From positions 2,884,854 to 2,948,853 of the forward strand of contig NZ_HG964446.1 of NCBI RefSeq assembly GCF_000689255.1: 64,000 nucleotides of DNA, read 5' to 3'. Under the pieces are notes generated by a model. The model saw nothing but the letters and a program-made list of their open reading frames with translations. It ran no database searches and was not told the origin of the DNA. This document shows positions 26,666 through 36,113 of the stretch, piece after piece. Every line of letters begins with the position of its first letter. The first letter of the stretch is position 1. A program made the translations under genes and the position numbers. Origin of the DNA: Mycobacterium triplex. GTDB lineage: Bacteria; Actinomycetota; Actinomycetes; Mycobacteriales; Mycobacteriaceae.

Positions 26666-28554
26666 CCGGCGGGCGGCTCGCGACGGCGCGCGAACTCGGA
26701 CGCGTTGGGGCGCGAAAGATATTGCAGCGCACCGGAATTCTTGAGGAGTCGGTGACGCCGCTGTCGACCGATCCCGCCGCCGTGGTCCAGTTGCTGGGTG
26801 CGCCGTGGTACGACGAGAAGCTGACCAAGCTGGCCGACGAACTCGGCCGCGACCCCGGCGACGTGCGCGCCGAAGCGGCGGGCTACCTGCGCGAGATGGC
26901 GGCCTCACTCGACGAGCGGGCGGTGCAGGGATGGCGCGGATTCAGCCGCTGGCTGATGCGGGCCTACGACGTGCTGGTCGACGAGGATCAGATCGAGCAG
27001 CTGCGCAAACTCGATCGCAAAGCGACGCTGGCCTTTGCCTTTTCGCACCGGTCGTACCTGGACGGCATGCTGCTGCCGGAAATGATCCTGGCCAACCGGC
27101 TCTCGCCGGCGCTGACCTTCGGCGGATCGAACCTGAACTTCTTCCCGCTGGGCGGCTGGGCCAAGCGCACCGGCACGATCTTCATCCGGCGTCAGACCAA
27201 GGACATTCCCGTCTACCGCTTCGCATTACGCGCCTATGCCGCGCAACTGGTGCAAAACCACGCGAACCTGTCCTGGTCGATCGAGGGGGGCCGAACCAGG
27301 ACCGGCAAGCTGCGTCCGCCGGTGTTCGGGATCCTGCGCTACATCACCGACGCCGTCGACGAAATCGACGGTCCCGAAGTGTATTTGGTTCCCACGTCGA
27401 TCGTGTACGACCAGCTGCACGAGGTCGAGGCGATGACCACCGAAGCCTACGGCGCGGTCAAACGGCCCGAAGACCTGCGCTTCCTGGTCGGGCTGGCGCG
27501 CCAGCAGGGCAAGCGGCTCGGCCGGGCGTACCTGGACTTCGGCGAGCCGCTGCCGCTGCGCAAACGTCTCGAGGAAATGCGGGGCGAGGAAGCGGGCACC
27601 GGAACCGAGATCGAACGCATCGCGTTGGACGTCGAGCACCGGATCAACCGCGCGACGGCCGTCACGCCGACCGCGGTGGTGAGCCTGGCGTTGCTGGGCG
27701 CGGACCGGTCGTTGTCGATCAGCGAGGTGCTGGCCACCGTGCGACCGCTGGCCAGCTACATCACGGCGCGAAACTGGGCGGTCGCCGGTGCCGCCGACCT
27801 GACGAACCGCTCCACGATCCGCTGGACGTTGCACCAGCTGGTCGCCTCCGGGGTGGTCAGCGTGTACGAAGCCGGCACCGAAGCGGTGTGGGGGATCGGC
27901 GAGGACCAGCACCTGGTCGCGGCGTTCTACCGCAACACCGCGATCCACATTCTGGTCGATCGCGCGATCGCCGAAACGGCGCTGCTGGCCGCGGTCGAAA
28001 ATGCCGAGAATTCCGCGGACGGCATGGTGTCGCCGGTGACCGTGCGCGACGAGGCGCTGAGCTTGCGGGAGTTGCTGAAGTTCGAGTTCCTGTTCTCCGG
28101 CCGTGCCCAGTTCGAGAAGGAGCTGGCCGACGAGGTGCGCCTGATCGGGCCGGTGGAGGACACCAGCAAGGCCGCTGCCGCCGCCGATGTGCGCGGGCTG
28201 CTCGAATCCGCCGACCTGTTGCTGGCGCACCTGGTGTTGCGGCCGTTCCTGGACGCCTACCACATCGTGGCCGACCGGCTGGCCGCCCTCGAGGACGAGT
28301 CCCTCGACGAAAACGCCTTCTTGAACGAATGCCTGGAGTTGGGCAAGCAGTGGGAGCTGCAGCGCCGGATCGCCAGCGCCGAGTCGAGGTCGATGGAGCT
28401 CTTCAAGACCGCGCTGCGGCTGGCGCGCCATCGCGAGCTGGTCGACGGTTCGGACTCCGAGCAACTCGCCAAGCGCCGCCAGGAGTTCGCGGACGAGATC
28501 GCGACGGCGACGCGACGCGTCAACGCCATCGCCGAGCTCGCCCGGGCGCAGTGA
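26662..28554 (+). CDS. plsB1: Glycerol-3-phosphate acyltransferase
   Basis: 630 residues, close to the 621 of M. tuberculosis PlsB1 (Rv1551). It transfers an acyl group to glycerol-3-phosphate, the first step of phospholipid and triacylglycerol synthesis, at the inner face of the membrane. The acyltransferase blocks are in order: FSHRSYLDGMLLP (H-x4-D, block I) near 126, GTIFIRRQTKDIPVY (block II) near 172, SIEGGRTRTGKLRPP (block III) near 205 and EVYLVPTSIVYDQ (block IV) near 238. The C-terminal 300 residues are the helical extension of PlsB. The frame is open far upstream, but the ATG at 26662 fits the ortholog length. Confidence 0.95.
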   Translation: MTGGRLATARELGRVGARKILQRTGILEESVTPLSTDPAAVVQLLGAPWYDEKLTKLADELGRDPGDVRAEAAGYLREMAASLDERAVQGWRGFSRWLMRAYDVLVDEDQIEQLRKLDRKATLAFAFSHRSYLDGMLLPEMILANRLSPALTFGGSNLNFFPLGGWAKRTGTIFIRRQTKDIPVYRFALRAYAAQLVQNHANLSWSIEGGRTRTGKLRPPVFGILRYITDAVDEIDGPEVYLVPTSIVYDQLHEVEAMTTEAYGAVKRPEDLRFLVGLARQQGKRLGRAYLDFGEPLPLRKRLEEMRGEEAGTGTEIERIALDVEHRINRATAVTPTAVVSLALLGADRSLSISEVLATVRPLASYITARNWAVAGAADLTNRSTIRWTLHQLVASGVVSVYEAGTEAVWGIGEDQHLVAAFYRNTAIHILVDRAIAETALLAAVENAENSADGMVSPVTVRDEALSLRELLKFEFLFSGRAQFEKELADEVRLIGPVEDTSKAAAAADVRGLLESADLLLAHLVLRPFLDAYHIVADRLAALEDESLDENAFLNECLELGKQWELQRRIASAESRSMELFKTALRLARHRELVDGSDSEQLAKRRQEFADEIATATRRVNAIAELARAQ

Positions 28555-28581
28555 CGCCGACCGCGTCCTAAAGTGGTGGCC

Positions 28582-29019
28582 ATGCCGCTAGAAGGTGAAT
28601 ACGCACCCAGCTCCTCAGATTGGGCCCGTGAGCAGGCCGAGAAGTACATCGATTCAGGCGGGACTGACGGTACGGACCTACAAGGAATGCCGGTGGTTCT
28701 GCTGACCACGGTCGGGGCCAAGACCGGCAAGCTCCGCAAGACCCCGTTGATGCGGGTCGAGCACGACGGCCAGTACGCGATCGTCGCCTCGCTTGGCGGC
28801 GCGCCGAAGCACCCGGTCTGGTACTACAACGTCGCCAAGAACCCGAGGGTCGAGTTGCAAGACGGTACCGTCACACGCGACTACGACGCCCGGGAGGTGT
28901 CCGGCGACGAGAAGGCCACCTGGTGGGAGCGCGCGGTCGCGACCTTCCCGCCCTACGCCGAGTACCAGGCGAAGACCGACCGCCAGATTCCGGTGTTCGT
29001 GCTGACCCCGGTGAGCTGA
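28582..29019 (+). CDS. Deazaflavin (F420)-dependent nitroreductase-family protein, Ddn-like (Rv1558-type)
   Basis: 145 residues. The [14 protein letters not shown]-terminus and [54 protein letters not shown] follow the F420H2-dependent Ddn/FGD-type split-barrel proteins almost letter for letter; the [11 protein letters not shown] segment binds F420. M. tuberculosis Rv1558 reduces menaquinone-like and nitroimidazole compounds poorly or not at all compared with Ddn, so the physiological substrate is open. A GTG nine bases upstream is also in frame. Confidence 0.92.
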   Translation: MPLEGEYAPSSSDWAREQAEKYIDSGGTDGTDLQGMPVVLLTTVGAKTGKLRKTPLMRVEHDGQYAIVASLGGAPKHPVWYYNVAKNPRVELQDGTVTRDYDAREVSGDEKATWWERAVATFPPYAEYQAKTDRQIPVFVLTPVS

Positions 29020-29062
29020 GCCGATTAGGCAGGTGGCGGGGGGTGCATGGCACCATTGATCG

Positions 29063-30358
29063 GTGTCCGCCGAACTGAGCCAGAGCCCTAGCACGTCGCC
29101 GCTGACCGCGGCCGACATTGACGGCGCTGCTCAGCGGATTGCCGCGGTAGTCACCCCGACGCCGCTGCAGTACAGCGACCGGCTGTCGGCGATCACCGGT
29201 GCGCAGGTCTACCTGAAGCGCGAAGACCTGCAGATCGTGCGTTCCTACAAGCTGCGCGGGGCCTACAACCTGCTGGTGCAGCTCTCCGACGAGGAGATCG
29301 GCGCCGGCGTGGTGTGCTCCTCGGCCGGCAACCACGCGCAAGGGTTCGCCTATGCCTGCCGGGCCCTGGGCGTGCACGGCCGCGTCTACGTGCCGGCCAA
29401 AACGCCCAAGCAGAAGCGCGACCGGATCCGCTACCACGGGGAGAGCTTCATCGAGCTGATCGTCGGCGGATCTACCTACGACCTGGCCGCCGAGGCGGCG
29501 CTCGAGGATGTGAAACGCACCGGCGCGACCCTGGTTCCGCCGTACGACGACCCGCGCACGATGGCCGGGCAGGGCACGATCGCCGTCGAGTTGCTGGACC
29601 AACTGGGCCAGCTTGGTATTGGGGAGCCCGACCTGGTGGTGGTCCCGGTGGGCGGCGGCGGCTGCATCGCGGGCATCTCGACCTATCTGTGCGAACGCAC
29701 CACGAACACCGCGGTGCTGGGTGTCGAACCGGCCGGCGCGGCGGCGATGATGGCCGCGCTGGCCGCCGGCGAGCCGGTGACGCTGGACCACGTCGACCAG
29801 TTCGTCGACGGCGCCGCGGTGAAGCGAGCGGGAACGCTGACGCATGCCGCGCTGGCGGCCGCGGGCGACATGGTGTCGATCACGACGGTCGACGAGGGCG
29901 CGGTGTGCACCGCGATGCTGGATCTCTACCAGAACGAGGGCATCATCGCCGAGCCGGCGGGCGCGCTGTCCGTCGCCGGGCTGCTGGAAGCCGACGTCGA
30001 GCCCGGATCCACCGTGGTGTGCCTGATCTCGGGCGGCAACAACGACGTGTCGCGCTACGGCGAGGTACTCGAGCGCTCGCTGGTCCACCTCGGGCTCAAG
30101 CACTACTTCCTGGTGGACTTCCCGCAGGAGCCCGGCGCGTTGCGCCGATTCCTGGACGACGTGCTCGGGCCCAACGACGACATCACGCTGTTCGAGTACG
30201 TCAAGCGCAACAACCGCGAGACCGGTGAGGCGCTGGTCGGCATTCAGCTGGGGTCGTCGGCCGACCTCGACGATCTGGTGGAGCGGATGCGCGAGACCGA
30301 GATTCACTTCGAGACGTTGCAACCGGGTTCGCCGGCCTACCGCTACTTATTGCTCTAG
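29063..30358 (+). CDS. ilvA: Threonine dehydratase (biosynthetic)
   Basis: 431 residues, GTG start. PLP enzyme turning threonine into 2-oxobutyrate for isoleucine. The PLP lysine is in QIVRSYKLRGAYN, SSAGNHAQGFAYA binds the substrate, and VVPVGGGGCIAGIS holds the phosphate. A single C-terminal ACT-like domain (HYFLVDFPQEPGALRRFLDDV from about 345) gives feedback control by isoleucine and valine, shorter than the double domain of E. coli IlvA but usual in actinobacteria. Confidence 0.96.
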   Translation: MSAELSQSPSTSPLTAADIDGAAQRIAAVVTPTPLQYSDRLSAITGAQVYLKREDLQIVRSYKLRGAYNLLVQLSDEEIGAGVVCSSAGNHAQGFAYACRALGVHGRVYVPAKTPKQKRDRIRYHGESFIELIVGGSTYDLAAEAALEDVKRTGATLVPPYDDPRTMAGQGTIAVELLDQLGQLGIGEPDLVVVPVGGGGCIAGISTYLCERTTNTAVLGVEPAGAAAMMAALAAGEPVTLDHVDQFVDGAAVKRAGTLTHAALAAAGDMVSITTVDEGAVCTAMLDLYQNEGIIAEPAGALSVAGLLEADVEPGSTVVCLISGGNNDVSRYGEVLERSLVHLGLKHYFLVDFPQEPGALRRFLDDVLGPNDDITLFEYVKRNNRETGEALVGIQLGSSADLDDLVERMRETEIHFETLQPGSPAYRYLLL

Positions 30359-30364
30359 CTTTGC

Positions 30365-30432
30365 GCGCCGAACGCCGAGTTGTCGGGCACAAATGCGCGA
30401 AAACGCCCCAACGAGTCGACGTTCGGCGTCTC
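30365..30432. repeat. Palindromic element after ilvA
   Basis: Arms GCGCCGAACGCCGAGTTG and GAGTCGACGTTCGGCGTCTC pair at most positions around a loop with GGGCACAAATGCGCGAAAACGCCCC, which itself can fold. It begins 6 bp after the ilvA stop and runs into the stop of the convergent PPOX gene, so it can act as a two-way terminator. No second copy with the same interior was seen in the window. Confidence 0.6.
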
Positions 30433-31078
30433 ACCGCGAGTAGTGCGTCAGATAGCCCGGCGCCGGGATAGCGGGATCGAGGTCGTCGGCCGGTATCGGT
30501 ACACCGGCGGTCAAGGTCAGCGGAACCACGCCGGCCCAGTGTGGTAGCGCGTAATCCTCCGGCTCGTCGACGGGCCCACCGTCGCGCACCTTGGCCGAGA
30601 CCTCGAGCAGGTCGACAGCGAGCACCGCGGTCGCGGCGAGCTCCTTTGCGTTCGGGGCTCGACAGTCGGCGGCACGTCCGGGCGCGATGTGATCGAGCAG
30701 CCCGGCAAGCGCCCGCGACTTCTCCGCCGGGTCGTCCACCAGACGGGCGTCGCCGACCACCACCACCGAGCGATAGACCAGCGAATGGTGCAGCGCCGAG
30801 CGGGCCAGCACCAGCCCGTCGACGAGGGTGGCGGTGACGCACACGGGCAGGCCTGCGCCGGCGCCGCGCATCGGTCGGCTGCCGGTGGATCCGTGCAGGT
30901 AGAGAGTCTCGCCGAGCCGGGCGTGCGTCGTCGGCAACACCACCGGCCGACCGGCGCCCAGGTAACCCAGGTGACAGATCAGGGCCTCGTCCAGGATCCG
31001 ATGGACGGTGTCGCGGTCGTAGCGGGCGCGTTCCCGGTAGCGGGTGGGCGTCGTGCGAGATGTGGGACGGTAGTCCAT
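30431..31078 (-). CDS. Flavin-binding PPOX-type protein, probable MocR target
   Basis: 215 residues with the pyridoxamine 5'-phosphate oxidase-like split-barrel pattern seen in DUF447/PNPOx-like 2 proteins: ILDEALICHLGYLGAGRPVVLPTTHARLGETLYLHGSTGS, then VCVTATLVDGLVLARSALHHSLVYRSVVVVG. In actinobacteria such proteins stand divergent to MocR/PdxR-type regulators, as here (41 bp between starts), and are thought to handle a B6 vitamer or flavin. A leaderless start is possible because no clear ribosome site precedes the ATG. Confidence 0.8.
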   Translation of the reverse strand: MDYRPTSRTTPTRYRERARYDRDTVHRILDEALICHLGYLGAGRPVVLPTTHARLGETLYLHGSTGSRPMRGAGAGLPVCVTATLVDGLVLARSALHHSLVYRSVVVVGDARLVDDPAEKSRALAGLLDHIAPGRAADCRAPNAKELAATAVLAVDLLEVSAKVRDGGPVDEPEDYALPHWAGVVPLTLTAGVPIPADDLDPAIPAPGYLTHYSR

Positions 31079-31090
31079 CGGATTGCCTCG

Positions 31091-31119
31091 GAATATTGTA
31101 ATAGTACATACTAACTACT
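31091..31119. promoter_or_regulatory. AT-rich divergent promoter/operator of the MocR-PPOX pair
   Basis: This 29-base stretch is strikingly AT-rich for the window. It holds TAGTA-CA-TACTA (31102-31113) and an AATATT element at 31092. Both genes must be promoted from here. The MocR gene start at 31120 has no ribosome-binding site and may be leaderless. Confidence 0.5.
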
Positions 31120-32442
31120 GTGCCAGTGCAATACAGCATAGCGGGGACGGGCGCGGAGTCCATAGCCGCCAACATCGAAGAAGGCATCTCGAGCGGATCC
31201 CTGGCGCCCGGTGACGCATTGCCGCCGGTGCGGGAACTGGCCGCGCGACTCGGCGTGAACGCCAACACCGCCGCCGCGGCCTACCGCCTGTTGCGCGATC
31301 GCGGGGCCGTCGAAACCTCGGGCCGGCGCGGCACCCGGGTGCGGCACCGCCCGGCCACCACGCCGCGCTCGCTGCTCGGCCTGGACGTACCCGCCGGTGT
31401 GCGCGATCTGTCCACCGGCAACCCGGATCCGGCGCTGCTGCCTATTGCTGCTGTCCCGCAACATGTTTCGTCCGAGCGAACGGTGCTCTACGGGGAGCCG
31501 GCCATGTCGGCGGCGCTGGTCGACTTGGCCCGCGCGACACTGGGCGCCGACGGTGTTCCGGCCGACCATCTCGCGCTCACCAGCGGGGCGCTCGACGGCA
31601 TCGAGCGGGTGCTGAACGCGCACCTGCGCCCCGGCGACCGGGTGGCCGTCGAGGATCCGGGCTGGGCGAACCTACTGGATCTGATTGCCGCGCTTGGGCT
31701 TTCGGTTGAGCCGATGCGCGTCGACGATGACGGGCCGCTGGTTGCCGACGTCGCCAGGGCGCTGGGCCGCGGGGCGCGCGCGCTGGTCGTGACCACCCGC
31801 GCGCAGAACCCGACCGGGGCGGCGCTGTCCGCGCAACGCGCCGGTGAGCTGCGCGAGGTGTTGGCCGGGCGCGACGACGTGTTGCTCGTCGAGGACGATC
31901 ACTGCGCCGGCATTTCCGGTGTGCCGCTGCATCCGCTGGCCGCAGCGAGCGGCCGCTGGGCATTCGTGCGGTCGGCATCGAAGGCCTACGGTCCCGACCT
32001 GCGGGTGGCCGTACTCGCCGGAGATCAGCGCACCGTCGAGCGCGTGCACGGACGCCTGCGGCTGGGGCCGGGGTGGGTGAGCCATCTGCTGCAGGATCTC
32101 GCGGTGCGCCTGTGGTCCGACGAGGCGGCGTCGCGTCTCGTCCGGCACGCCGAGGCGCGGTACACCGAGAACCGCACGCGGTTACGTGCCGCGTTGGCCG
32201 ACCGCGGGATCACCGCCTACGGCCGCTCCGGGCTCAACGTCTGGATCCCGGTGCCCGACGAGACGGTCGCGATCACCCGGCTGATCACCGCCGGCTGGGC
32301 CGCCGCCCCCGGTTCACGGTTCCGGATCGGCACCGCGGCCGGAATCCGGGTCACCATCGCCGATGTGACCGACGGGGAGATCGAGCCGCTGGCGGTGTCG
32401 ATCGCCGAGGCGACCTCGGTCGCCGGCCGTTCCAGCGTGTGA
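31120..32442 (+). CDS. MocR/PdxR-type regulator (GntR DNA-binding domain fused to aminotransferase)
   Basis: 440 residues, GTG start. The GntR winged helix spans about 1-75 (IAANIEEGISSGSLAPGDALPPVRELAARLGVNANTAAAAYRLLRDRGAVETSGRRGTRV). From about 90 a fold-type I aminotransferase-like domain follows with LALTSGALDGIERVL, NPTGAALS, LLVEDDHCAGISG and the PLP lysine in VRSASKAYGPDLRVAVL. MocR proteins bind PLP as a ligand and switch vitamin B6 or related genes; the likely target is the divergent PPOX gene. It ends 2 bp from the convergent esterase. Confidence 0.93.
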   Translation: MPVQYSIAGTGAESIAANIEEGISSGSLAPGDALPPVRELAARLGVNANTAAAAYRLLRDRGAVETSGRRGTRVRHRPATTPRSLLGLDVPAGVRDLSTGNPDPALLPIAAVPQHVSSERTVLYGEPAMSAALVDLARATLGADGVPADHLALTSGALDGIERVLNAHLRPGDRVAVEDPGWANLLDLIAALGLSVEPMRVDDDGPLVADVARALGRGARALVVTTRAQNPTGAALSAQRAGELREVLAGRDDVLLVEDDHCAGISGVPLHPLAAASGRWAFVRSASKAYGPDLRVAVLAGDQRTVERVHGRLRLGPGWVSHLLQDLAVRLWSDEAASRLVRHAEARYTENRTRLRAALADRGITAYGRSGLNVWIPVPDETVAITRLITAGWAAAPGSRFRIGTAAGIRVTIADVTDGEIEPLAVSIAEATSVAGRSSV

Positions 32443-32444
32443 GA

Positions 32445-33674
32445 TCACGTCTGGGGCCTGGCCCCCAACGTGTCCTGGAATAGCGCGCGACGCAGCGCGA
32501 GCTCTCGGGGGTCGCTGACCAGGTGGAAGCCCAGCTTGTTCATCACGTAGCCGAATCCGATACCGGTGTCCGGGTCGGCGAATCCGAACGAACCGCCCGC
32601 TCCCGACGTTCCGAACGCGTTGCCGGACGAACCGAACATGCAGAGCGGACTGGGCTTGTTGAAGCCCAGCGTGAAATTGGAATCGACGTGTAACACCTTG
32701 TCGCGCAACCCCTTTGTCGGCGGTTGGGCGGGGCTTTTCAGGGCATCGAAGGTGGCGGTGGTCAAGCCGAGCTCGGCGCCGCCGGTGGCGGCGCCGCCGT
32801 ACAGCTTGGCGATCGAGCGCGCGGTGGCGGTGCCGTTGACGGCGGGCATCTCGAGCACGCGCAGCTCGTCGCGGTTGAAGGCGCCCAGGTCGTTGATGCC
32901 TTTGGCGATGGTCAGCGCGGGCGCCGCGAGGTCGAGCGGGTTGAACAAGGCCAGCGCCAGGCGGCGCGGCATGGTGTTCAGATGAAAGAGCAGCTGCGGC
33001 AACGACCACGCGTCGAGGTACGCGACGCGATCGCGGCCCACCGACGCGGGCAACCCGATGTAGAGATCCAGCTGCAGCGGACCGGCGATCTCATCGGCGA
33101 AGAACCGCCCCAGCGAACGTCCGGCGGGGTCGGTCCGGCGGATCAGTTCGCCTTCGTACCAGCCCAGCGTGATGCCGTGGTAGCCGTGTCGCGTTCCGGG
33201 CGGCCACGCCGGCACCTGGGCCGCGAGCTTGGCCGACATCGTCGGCGGATCGGCCAGCTCCTGCAACGTCAGCGGCGGTTTGATGACGGGCAGGCCGGCC
33301 TGATGCGCGAGCAGCTGGCGCACCGTGACCGCCTCTTTGCCGCCCTGGGCGAACTCCGGCCAGTAATCGGTGACCTTGGCGTCGTAGCAGAGGTAGCCCC
33401 GGGATACGGCGACCGCAACGGCAAGAGACGCAATGCCTTTGGTGGTCGAGAAGACGTTGACCAGGGTGTCCGGTTGCCACGGCGCACGGGTGTTCGGGTT
33501 GCGATAGCCACCCCATAGATCGACGACCTTGCGACCGTCCCGATAGACCGCGATCGCGGCGCCGACCTCATGGCCGCTGCTCAGGTTGCGACGGAAGGCG
33601 TCGGCGACCTTGCCGTACCCCGCGTCGACGTCGCCGCCGATCAGATCGGGTGGAATCCGCACCTTTTGCGCCAT
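32445..33674 (-). CDS. Class C beta-lactamase-like serine esterase (LipL/LipD type)
   Basis: 409 residues, no signal peptide. Serine-hydrolase motif S-x-x-K is FSTTKG near 75-80; the Tyr of the Y-x-N-like motif is probably in GYHGITLG near 165; a C-terminal GSSGNAFGTSGAGGSFGF stretch replaces the KTG element. In mycobacteria these proteins are esterases acting on short acyl esters rather than lactamases (family knowledge). The neighbour on the same strand upstream is a methyltransferase, 39 bp away, so the two may share a transcript. Confidence 0.88.
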   Translation of the reverse strand: MAQKVRIPPDLIGGDVDAGYGKVADAFRRNLSSGHEVGAAIAVYRDGRKVVDLWGGYRNPNTRAPWQPDTLVNVFSTTKGIASLAVAVAVSRGYLCYDAKVTDYWPEFAQGGKEAVTVRQLLAHQAGLPVIKPPLTLQELADPPTMSAKLAAQVPAWPPGTRHGYHGITLGWYEGELIRRTDPAGRSLGRFFADEIAGPLQLDLYIGLPASVGRDRVAYLDAWSLPQLLFHLNTMPRRLALALFNPLDLAAPALTIAKGINDLGAFNRDELRVLEMPAVNGTATARSIAKLYGGAATGGAELGLTTATFDALKSPAQPPTKGLRDKVLHVDSNFTLGFNKPSPLCMFGSSGNAFGTSGAGGSFGFADPDTGIGFGYVMNKLGFHLVSDPRELALRRALFQDTLGARPQT

Positions 33675-33713
33675 CTGTGCTCCGTCGCCGTTGTCGGTGC
33701 GGTGATGGTAGCG

Positions 33714-34364
33714 CTAGCGGAGCCGGGCGCGGTAGATCGACATCGACCCGCTGACCGTCTCGAAAACGTGGGTTTCCTCGACGTGGTCGAAACCGACCTC
33801 GGTCATCAGCTCGGGCAGCACGCCCTGCGCGTTGGGTTCGGTGTTCTCGAACCCGTCACCCTTTTGCACGAGCCGATACCGCTTGCGCATCTTGCGCGTG
33901 CGCTGCAGACCGTAGTCGGCGACGTGCAGGCTGCCGCCGGGCGGCAGCGACTCGCGGATCGCGGCCAGGCCGGCGCGCTTCTCCTCCAGCGGCACCTGAT
34001 GAAAAACCAGTGACGACAACACCTTCGTGACACCGCGGCCGGCCACCAGCCGCGCGGCGTCGCGCGCATATCCGGCCAGCAGCTCGACCTTCAGCCCGGC
34101 AAGCTTGGCGCGGGCCCGCTCGCGAATCGCCGCGTCCGGGTCGATACCGATCAGCGTCGCCGACGGGCAGGCGCGGGCGATCAGCCGCAGCTGCGTACCG
34201 GTACCGCAGCCGACGTCGGCGATCACGTCGCCGGGCGCGGGGGCCAGCTGCGCCAGCAGTACCGGGCGCCAGCGCCGGGTGCTCGTCAGCAGATAGCTCA
34301 GCGCGTCGTAGGTCCACAACTGCGGAGCCGCCGGCACGAAGTCCTTGGCGGGTTGCTCGGCCAT
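33714..34364 (-). CDS. Class I SAM-dependent methyltransferase
   Basis: 216 residues. VIADVGCGTGTQLRLIARACPSATLIGIDPD contains motif I and the acidic end of strand 2; VLSSLVFHQVPLEEKRAGLAAIRESLPPGGSLHVADYG contains motifs around strands 4-5. This pattern (GCGTGTQLR and VFHQVP) is that of UbiE/COQ5-like small-molecule methyltransferases. It starts 15 bp after treZ and so may be the last-but-one gene of the trehalose transcript, but has no known link to trehalose. Substrate unknown. Confidence 0.85.
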   Translation of the reverse strand: MAEQPAKDFVPAAPQLWTYDALSYLLTSTRRWRPVLLAQLAPAPGDVIADVGCGTGTQLRLIARACPSATLIGIDPDAAIRERARAKLAGLKVELLAGYARDAARLVAGRGVTKVLSSLVFHQVPLEEKRAGLAAIRESLPPGGSLHVADYGLQRTRKMRKRYRLVQKGDGFENTEPNAQGVLPELMTEVGFDHVEETHVFETVSGSMSIYRARLR

Positions 34365-34379
34365 TCGCCGAGTTTACGG

Positions 34380-36113
34380 CTACCCGTGGCGCAGGATCGC
34401 GACCGAATGCCCTTCCAGCACCGTGCCGCCACCATCGGCGGTCGGCTCACCCCATGCCAGCACGACATCACCGGCGACCGGCACGGTCACCGGTTCGCCG
34501 CCGAGGTTGCACGCGATGCGTAACTGTCCACGCGACAACGTGATCCAGCGCAGTTCCTCGTCGTAGTCGACGACGAGACGCTCCAGCCAGGGGTCGGCCA
34601 AGTCGGGGTCGTTGTGCCGCAAGGCGATCAAAGCCCGATAGAAACCCAGCAGGCGCGCATGCTCTGCGGCATCGACCTCGCCCCAGTTCAGCTTGCAGCG
34701 CTGGAATGTCTGCGGATCCTGCGGGTCGGGGATGTCCCCTTTCTTTGCGGCATCCCAGCCGTGCTCGGCGAACTCGGCCTTGCGCCCCTCGGCGGTGGCC
34801 CGGGCCAGCTCCGGTTCGGGATGCGAGCTGAAGAACTGGAACGGCGTCGAGGCTCCCCATTCCTCGCCCATGAAAAGCATTGCGGTGTAGGGTGACCCGA
34901 GCACCAGGGCGGCCTTGATCGCCAGCTGGCCGCCGGTCAGGTGCTGCGAGGGCCGGTCCCCGAGCGCCCTGTTGCCGACCTGGTCGTGTGTGCAGGTATA
35001 GGCGAGCAACCGGCTGGCCGGGATGGCTTTGGTGTCCAGCGGTCGGCCGTGGCGGCGCCGTCGAAACGACGAGTAGGTGCCGGCGTGAAAGAAGCCGCGG
35101 CGCAGGGTGTCCGCCAGCGTGGCCAGTGCACCGAAGTCGGCGTAATAGCCCTGGCGTTCGCCGGATACCGCGGTGTGGATGGCGTGGTGGATATCGTCGT
35201 CCCACTGCGCGGTGATCCCGTAGCCGTAGTGATCGCGCGGGGTGATCAGCCGAGGGTCGTTGCGGTCGCTCTCGGCGACCAGTGACAGCGGACGGCCCAC
35301 TTGTTGTGACAGCCAATCGGTTTCGGTCGCCATCTCCTCGAGAATGTGAACGGCCGTGGTGTCCACCAGCGCGTGTACGGCGTCCAGCCGCAGCCCGTCG
35401 GCGTGAAAGTCGCGCATCCAGCGCAGCGCGCAGCCGATGATGTAGCGACGCACCTCGTCGGAGTCGGCGTCGGCGATGTTGACGCCCTCGCCCCACGGGT
35501 TGCTCCCGGACGACAGATAGGGGCCGAACCGGGGCAGGTAGTTTCCCGACGGCCCGAAGTGGTTGAACACCGCGTCGATCAACACGCCCAAACCCCTGGT
35601 GTGGCAGGCGTCGACGAACCGGATCAGGCCGTCCGGGCCGCCGTAGGGCTCGTGCACGCTGTACCACAGCACGCCGTCGTATCCCCAGCCGTGGGTTCCG
35701 GCGAAGGAGTTGACCGGCATCAGCTCGACGAAGTCGATTCCGAGATCGACCAGGTAGTCCAGCTTTTCGATCGCGGCATCGAAGCTGCCCGCCTCGGTGA
35801 AGGTGCCGATGTGCAGCTCGTAGATCACCGCGCCTTCGACCGATCGGCCCGCCCATCCGCTGTCGGTCCAGGTGGCGTCGGCGGGGTCCCACAGCTGCGA
35901 GCGGGCGTGCACGCCGTCCGGCTGGCGGGGTGATCGTGGATCGGGCAGCACCGCGGGGTCGTCGTCGAGCAGGAATCCGTAGCGGGCGTTCGCGGTTGCG
36001 TCGACGCTCGCGTGCCACCAGCCGTCTTGCGTGCGCGTCATCGCGTGCACCGCGCCGTCGACGTCGAGGCGGACCAGGGCGGGTTTGGGGGCCCAGACCC
36101 GGAATTCAGCCAT
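34380..36113 (-). CDS. treZ: Maltooligosyltrehalose trehalohydrolase
   Basis: 577 residues (M. tuberculosis 580). It releases trehalose from maltooligosyltrehalose. An N-terminal E-set domain (FRVWAPKPALVRLDVDG) precedes the GH13 barrel. The four GH13 regions are VLIDAVFNHFGPSG, GLRLDAVHAL (nucleophile Asp), LVAESDRND (acid Glu) and YTCTHDQVGNRALG. Its ATG overlaps the treY end by 8 bp, so the two proteins are made in step. Together with TreY and TreX it turns glycogen into free trehalose in the cytoplasm. Confidence 0.97.
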   Translation of the reverse strand: MAEFRVWAPKPALVRLDVDGAVHAMTRTQDGWWHASVDATANARYGFLLDDDPAVLPDPRSPRQPDGVHARSQLWDPADATWTDSGWAGRSVEGAVIYELHIGTFTEAGSFDAAIEKLDYLVDLGIDFVELMPVNSFAGTHGWGYDGVLWYSVHEPYGGPDGLIRFVDACHTRGLGVLIDAVFNHFGPSGNYLPRFGPYLSSGSNPWGEGVNIADADSDEVRRYIIGCALRWMRDFHADGLRLDAVHALVDTTAVHILEEMATETDWLSQQVGRPLSLVAESDRNDPRLITPRDHYGYGITAQWDDDIHHAIHTAVSGERQGYYADFGALATLADTLRRGFFHAGTYSSFRRRRHGRPLDTKAIPASRLLAYTCTHDQVGNRALGDRPSQHLTGGQLAIKAALVLGSPYTAMLFMGEEWGASTPFQFFSSHPEPELARATAEGRKAEFAEHGWDAAKKGDIPDPQDPQTFQRCKLNWGEVDAAEHARLLGFYRALIALRHNDPDLADPWLERLVVDYDEELRWITLSRGQLRIACNLGGEPVTVPVAGDVVLAWGEPTADGGGTVLEGHSVAILRHG

